From the NCBI GenBank assembly GCA_037954235.1, contig JBBMOA010000015.1, positions 23,842,069-23,906,068 on the forward strand: a stretch of DNA of 64,000 nucleotides. The letters run 5' to 3'. Below are positions 60,434 to 64,000 of the stretch, piece after piece; the stretch's first letter is position 1, and each line of letters starts with the position of its first letter. The notes beneath the pieces were generated by a model, which saw nothing but the letters and a program-made list of their open reading frames with translations, did no database searches and was not told the origin of the DNA. Source of the DNA: Aulostomus chinensis (Eukaryota > Chordata > Actinopteri > Syngnathiformes > Aulostomidae). Made by a program: the position numbers and the translations under genes.

Positions 60434-61502
60434 AGCTTTTTAAATCATTACGATTTCCCAGGATTTCCTTCTGAGCAATCTGAACTTCACCATTCAGACT
60501 GTCAGTCTTTGTGGAGTCCTTGTCCTTCCTTGAGTCAAGGTGGGCCAATTCAGCAGAGAAGGTCTCTGTCTCCTGAGATGCAGTAGAGACTCGGCTCCTC
60601 AAATATCCTTTTTCTGCCTCTCTCTCCTCATTCCTGGATTTCAGCTGTTTAAGTTTCCTGTTCTTCTCAGTGAGTTTGTCTCTGATTTTGTTCATCTCTG
60701 CCTGGATGAATTTGAGCTCACACTTGAGGTCACACTTCTCCTTGCAAACCGTCTTCACCTCAAGCTGAAGATTGTGGACTTGTGAGTTCAGGTTTCTAAT
60801 CTGAGTCTGGTTCTCCTCCCTCACAGACTCAAGGTTGCCCACCATGGCAGACAGGTTCTCTACCACCTGATATGAAATGATCTTCTCTTGTCCAAGACAA
60901 GAAACTTGTCCACACAAATTCTGATTTTCTGTCCATCTCTTGTCACACAGAGATTGGAGCTGCTCAAGTTCAGTATTCTTCTCATTCAGGTTGTCCTTGA
61001 TACATCTCATCTCCACCTGTTCACTCTCCCTCAGAGACTGAATGAGGGTCAGCTCTTTTCTGAGCTCATTGTTCTCCTCCTGAGGGATCCTCCCTTCATG
61101 CAGAAGCCTGTGGACTGTTGCGTTCAGATCCTCGATCTGAGCCTGGTTCTTGTCTTGGACTTTTTTGAGGTTGGCCACCACAGCAGTGAGGTTCTGTAGC
61201 TCCTGGACTGCACTTCTATTCTCACATTCAAGAGCAGAAACTTGTTCCCTCAAATCCTCATTTTCTGCCTGTGTGTCCTCACACAGGGACTGAAGCTGCT
61301 CAAGGGCAGCTTTCCTCTCAGTCAGTTCCTCCTGCTCTGTCAGCCTTAGAGATGGAGGAGCAGAATCCCATTCACCAGGATCGTTGAGTGCATAAATACA
61401 GCTGGTACCAAGATGCACCAGATCTTTGAATGCTCCAACTAAACAACCCAGTGGAGTCATAGCCTTCTGTCCAGTGCTGATTTGAAGATATTGAGCCATC
61501 AT
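60381..61502 (-). CDS. Hypothetical protein with three coiled-coil repeats
   Basis: Single open frame of 373 residues. The second Met has the better Kozak context (A at -3, G at +4), and an in-frame TGA lies 36 bases upstream of the first. Residues 1-59 are a non-coiled head with EWDSAPP. Three related blocks follow: 60-171, 172-276 and 277-358. They open LTERKAALEQLQSLC, LNEKNTELEQLQSLC and LTEKNRKLKQLKSRN, each continuing in Leu/Glu/Lys heptads with an ENL or QVS hinge and an 'IxxLN' core. The repeats probably arose by internal tandem duplication of about 105-112 codons. It lacks a signal peptide and has no enzyme motif. Function unknown; long coiled coils usually tether or dimerise. Its stop comes early relative to the tail-anchor frame, which may mean a frameshifted pseudogene. 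It resembles no gene I can name. Confidence 0.6.
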   Translation of the reverse strand: MMAQYLQISTGQKAMTPLGCLVGAFKDLVHLGTSCIYALNDPGEWDSAPPSLRLTEQEELTERKAALEQLQSLCEDTQAENEDLREQVSALECENRSAVQELQNLTAVVANLKKVQDKNQAQIEDLNATVHRLLHEGRIPQEENNELRKELTLIQSLRESEQVEMRCIKDNLNEKNTELEQLQSLCDKRWTENQNLCGQVSCLGQEKIISYQVVENLSAMVGNLESVREENQTQIRNLNSQVHNLQLEVKTVCKEKCDLKCELKFIQAEMNKIRDKLTEKNRKLKQLKSRNEEREAEKGYLRSRVSTASQETETFSAELAHLDSRKDKDSTKTDSLNGEVQIAQKEILGNRNDLKSCVQEENQDLQPKVPANF

Positions 61503-62243
61503 TAAGTCTGACTTAAGATGAATCTCCTGTAACTGTCAAGTTTTTTTTTAGACCAGAACTGCTCAATAAATGTGGAGTCTGAATTCTTCTATAAAATGGG
61601 ATGGCAATGACATAACTGACAAGTGACATCACTGACATGACTGGATGACTCCAGTCCCGTGACTGGTTGACTCCAGTCATGGTTGACTCCAGGCATGTGA
61701 CTAGATGACAGTGTTGAGGTTGGGGAAATTGTTTCTGGGAATCCAATTTGAACCCACAGCCTCCTTGTTTTTTGAAAACCCAACCAGCCACCGTAGGTCT
61801 CCCTCAAACCCTTGGGTGAAATGTTGCTGTTCCATTCTGCAGCAGGAGGCGTTGCTGTGATACCAGGTTCAGTTCAAGACTCCCAACTCAAGCACATGTT
61901 GGTGACCTCAGTGGCAGGGTAGAATGGCGCCGACTTCGGTCAATAATGTGGATTGAAGAAAGACTCCTTGATGTCACTTTACTTGCTTCAATGACAGCAA
62001 TGTAGAAGCCCTGCAGGCACAACAACAAAAACGGATACTGTTAATATTAAATTAATATCCCTAACTCTACATGAACATAGTAGGATGAATGTACATACAT
62101 GGATGAAGTAACCACATACTGAATTGATACTGCACTGCCCCCTAGTGGACAGGAGGGAAACCCTGCATGGTCTGTCCTCACTGTGCCACAGGTGTGTCAA
62201 ATGTTATGTAAAATAGTTTGACACACAGCAGGGATGCAAGCCT
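61503..62243. other. Non-coding upstream of the coiled-coil gene
   Basis: Contains a small tandem repeat at 61639-61710. Minus-strand frames here (for example 61791-61513) show no domain. Could include the promoter, but no clear TATA box or splice acceptor was identified. Confidence 0.45.
61639..61710. repeat. ~22-bp tandem repeat, three imperfect units
   Basis: TGACTGGATGACTCCAGTC, GACTGGTTGACTCCAGTC and GGTTGACTCCAGGC in succession, about 100-170 bp upstream of the coiled-coil start codon. TGACTC in each unit is the AP-1 half of a TRE, so it could be regulatory or only a minisatellite. Confidence 0.7.
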
Positions 62244-63170
62244 TTTGCCTCCTCGCGTCCGCTGGGCTGATGAGAAATTGTCCTGAATCCAAGATGTAGG
62301 TTCGGAAAGTGGTGAGCGTTTTAGTTGAGGAGATGAAAGCCTCACGGAAGTGTGAGAGCCGAGCTGAGAGCTGGGCCTTTAAGAATCCCTCCCCCGCTGC
62401 TCTCTGCCACCTGTGCCTGAGTGGAGAGGAGAGGAGGAATGTTCGAGAGTTTTTCCCGTGAAAAATGACCCCCCAGATCCTGGACTAAAGTGGGATACAA
62501 CATATATTTGTAGGGATTTTTGTCAGGACTGTTATTGTTATTTGTGAAGTGGTGCAAGTTATAGATTAGATGTGAGAAGCGGCTTTTTGAGACTGCAGTT
62601 TTTGAGGAGACAACCCCCTCATTGGTTTCCATCATAAGTGAGATGTGTCACCCCAATTTTAGGGCTGATAAAATCCCAACTGTTTGAGTTATTACAAAGT
62701 TTTTCTTAGCTTTTGTTCAGCACAGTGTCATGAGTCCTGTATTCAATTTTGAAGTTGATGCCATGAGCGCCCCAGGAGGAGGAGGAGGAGAAAATGGGGA
62801 CAAAATTGTCCTTTCATCTCCATATTGTGTACTTCCTGTTGGATTGAGGTCATAAGTGTCTCCATATCATTTGTGGGTCTTGATGAGACGAATTGTTGAG
62901 TTTTGGTTCCATGTTGCTATGACATTCCTAGAAGCAGAGGTGGGCCATAGAACGCATTTTTTGAGGTGTGGGTGGCGCTGTGGAGCACTTTTTTGGCACT
63001 TTGGGGGTTAATTTTTACATTTTATAAAAAGTGTTCCGCCAGACCGGATGTGCGTGCCAAATTTGGTGAATTTTTAAGCGTGTTTAGAGGGTCAAATTAA
63101 GGTTCAAAGAGGCGGAAGAAAAAGAAACAAACATTGCAAAAACAGAAGGGTCTTCACCCCGAAGTTCCAT
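62244..63170 (+). repeat. Dispersed fish repeat, related to the arms at 54.3 and 58.1 kb
   Basis: Left part matches 54340-54515 and middle part (62560-62667) matches 58118-58217. The right part carries phrases of a common fish repeat: GTGGCGCTGTGGAGCAC, CCAGACCGGATGTGCGTGCC, AAATTTGGTGAATTTTTAAG and GAGGCGGAAG. No transposase frame. It may be an internally deleted relative of the transposon at 54-58 kb plus an adjoining element. Ends are uncertain. Confidence 0.6.
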
Positions 63171-64000
63171 GGGGCTCAGTCTCAAATTATATTATAACTT
63201 TGACACCATCCGAATCGATCTGGGAACGTGACGCGTTGTTGGCCTGTGGCCACCTTCTGGCAAGAAGTGACAACCGCACCGTTCCCAATTTTAGCACAAA
63301 CTACACTGGCAAACCCTTCTATCTTCATCTAAAATAATTTATCCACAATAAAGATCTCACACTGTCAACTACTTTCTGGCTGACGGCAGTAAAAGAGCTA
63401 ATAACAGTAAGATGGAAACCGCCTGGCACACCAAGTCAACATCTCACGCTGGTGCCTTAGTTTCATTGATGTGATTTATTTGGAAGCATCCACAGCACAG
63501 CTTCAATCACGAAGCAAGACAACACCATGATATGACATAAGACAAACTGAACAGCCACTTCATTTTATTTATTGACTTTCTTCCTATTTATTTTTGTTTT
63601 GTCCACTTCATTTCTTTTTTTTCCTGTCCTTTTGTTTTGTCCTGTTCTCTTTGATTTACCAAGGTTGTGAGGCAAGGTAGAGGAAGAGGGCAACAAACAT
63701 ATCGCTTGGATTCTTTTTTCTCGTGAATAGAAAATATTTGAAAACTGATATCTCTCCCACTTCATTTCTTTAGCCTGCTGTTGACTGTGACCTGGACAGA
63801 CGGATATTCAAGTTCCACCCCCCACCCACACCCCCCTCCCCAAAAAGATGAATGACTTAGGTGTTAACATGTTGAATGTGTAGAGTTAATAAGTCCAGGT
63901 TAAAGACCAGCTGGCACGGGAATGGACAGAGTCTGGTTTCAGTGGCGTGTGGACCTCCTTTGCTGCCTCATAGATATTCAAATACGCATCAAACAGTAAC
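63171..64000. other. Non-coding, nothing recognised
   Basis: A T-rich tract (about 63580-63660) and a C-rich patch near 63820. No supported gene. Confidence 0.5.

Noticed and set aside
1..64000. CRISPR array, operon, riboswitch or prophage
   Set aside because: No spaced identical repeats with unique spacers and no bacterial gene organisation. All traits are those of a vertebrate nuclear genome.

Overview
The window looks like nuclear DNA of a ray-finned (probably percomorph) fish. It has long CA/GT arrays every few kilobases, tRNA-headed dispersed repeats, hAT-type MITEs with 8-bp target duplications, and relics of RTE-, L2/Rex1- and L1-like LINEs, piggyBac and Harbinger. There are no operons, no long uninterrupted host gene and no CRISPR array. 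Species and chromosome cannot be told from the sequence alone.

Layout. 1-39 kb is largely single-copy, intron-like DNA. It carries microsatellites, three tRNA-headed repeats (10.1, 11.6 and 15.9 kb), a worn SINE-like relic (34.4 kb), a 413-bp hAT MITE (18.3 kb), a triple nest of hAT-like elements (26.7-27.9 kb) and a MITE-like element with long inverted ends (33.4 kb). At 39.2 kb, in a CpG-rich patch, the minus strand has the clearest host-gene signal: a Kozak ATG, a 19-residue signal-peptide-like start and a consensus splice donor. If real, it is exon 1 of a secreted or membrane protein whose later exons lie at lower coordinates or outside the window. I could not recognise the gene or any later exon.

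39.5-47 kb holds microsatellites and a 1.4-kb satellite of about 34 copies of a 41-bp unit with higher-order order. From 47.9 kb to the end the window is a transposon graveyard. It contains a reverse-transcriptase relic (48 kb), another tRNA-headed repeat (48.7 kb), an RTE relic (49.7-50.1 kb), an 844-bp hAT element (52.4-53.2 kb) and an L1-like relic (53.5-54.0 kb). A decayed piggyBac transposase gene (54.5-57.7 kb) follows, split by an L2-like LINE. Next come a Harbinger fragment (58.2 kb), a Rex1/L2-like LINE (58.3-59.7 kb) and a small LINE C-terminus (59.9 kb).

Among these relics, 60.1-61.5 kb on the minus strand encodes a 373-residue protein of three coiled-coil repeats. A second frame directly after it encodes a membrane tail anchor. 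A 173-bp piece of this gene has been copied, about 96% identical, into the piggyBac relic 3.6 kb away, flanked by a 46-bp duplication of piggyBac sequence. This copy-and-paste scar, a 101-bp inverted pair with sharp edges (49.6 and 53.1 kb) and a 19-nt echo of the RT active site inside one LINE are the least ordinary signals here. No complete new multi-gene system could be supported.
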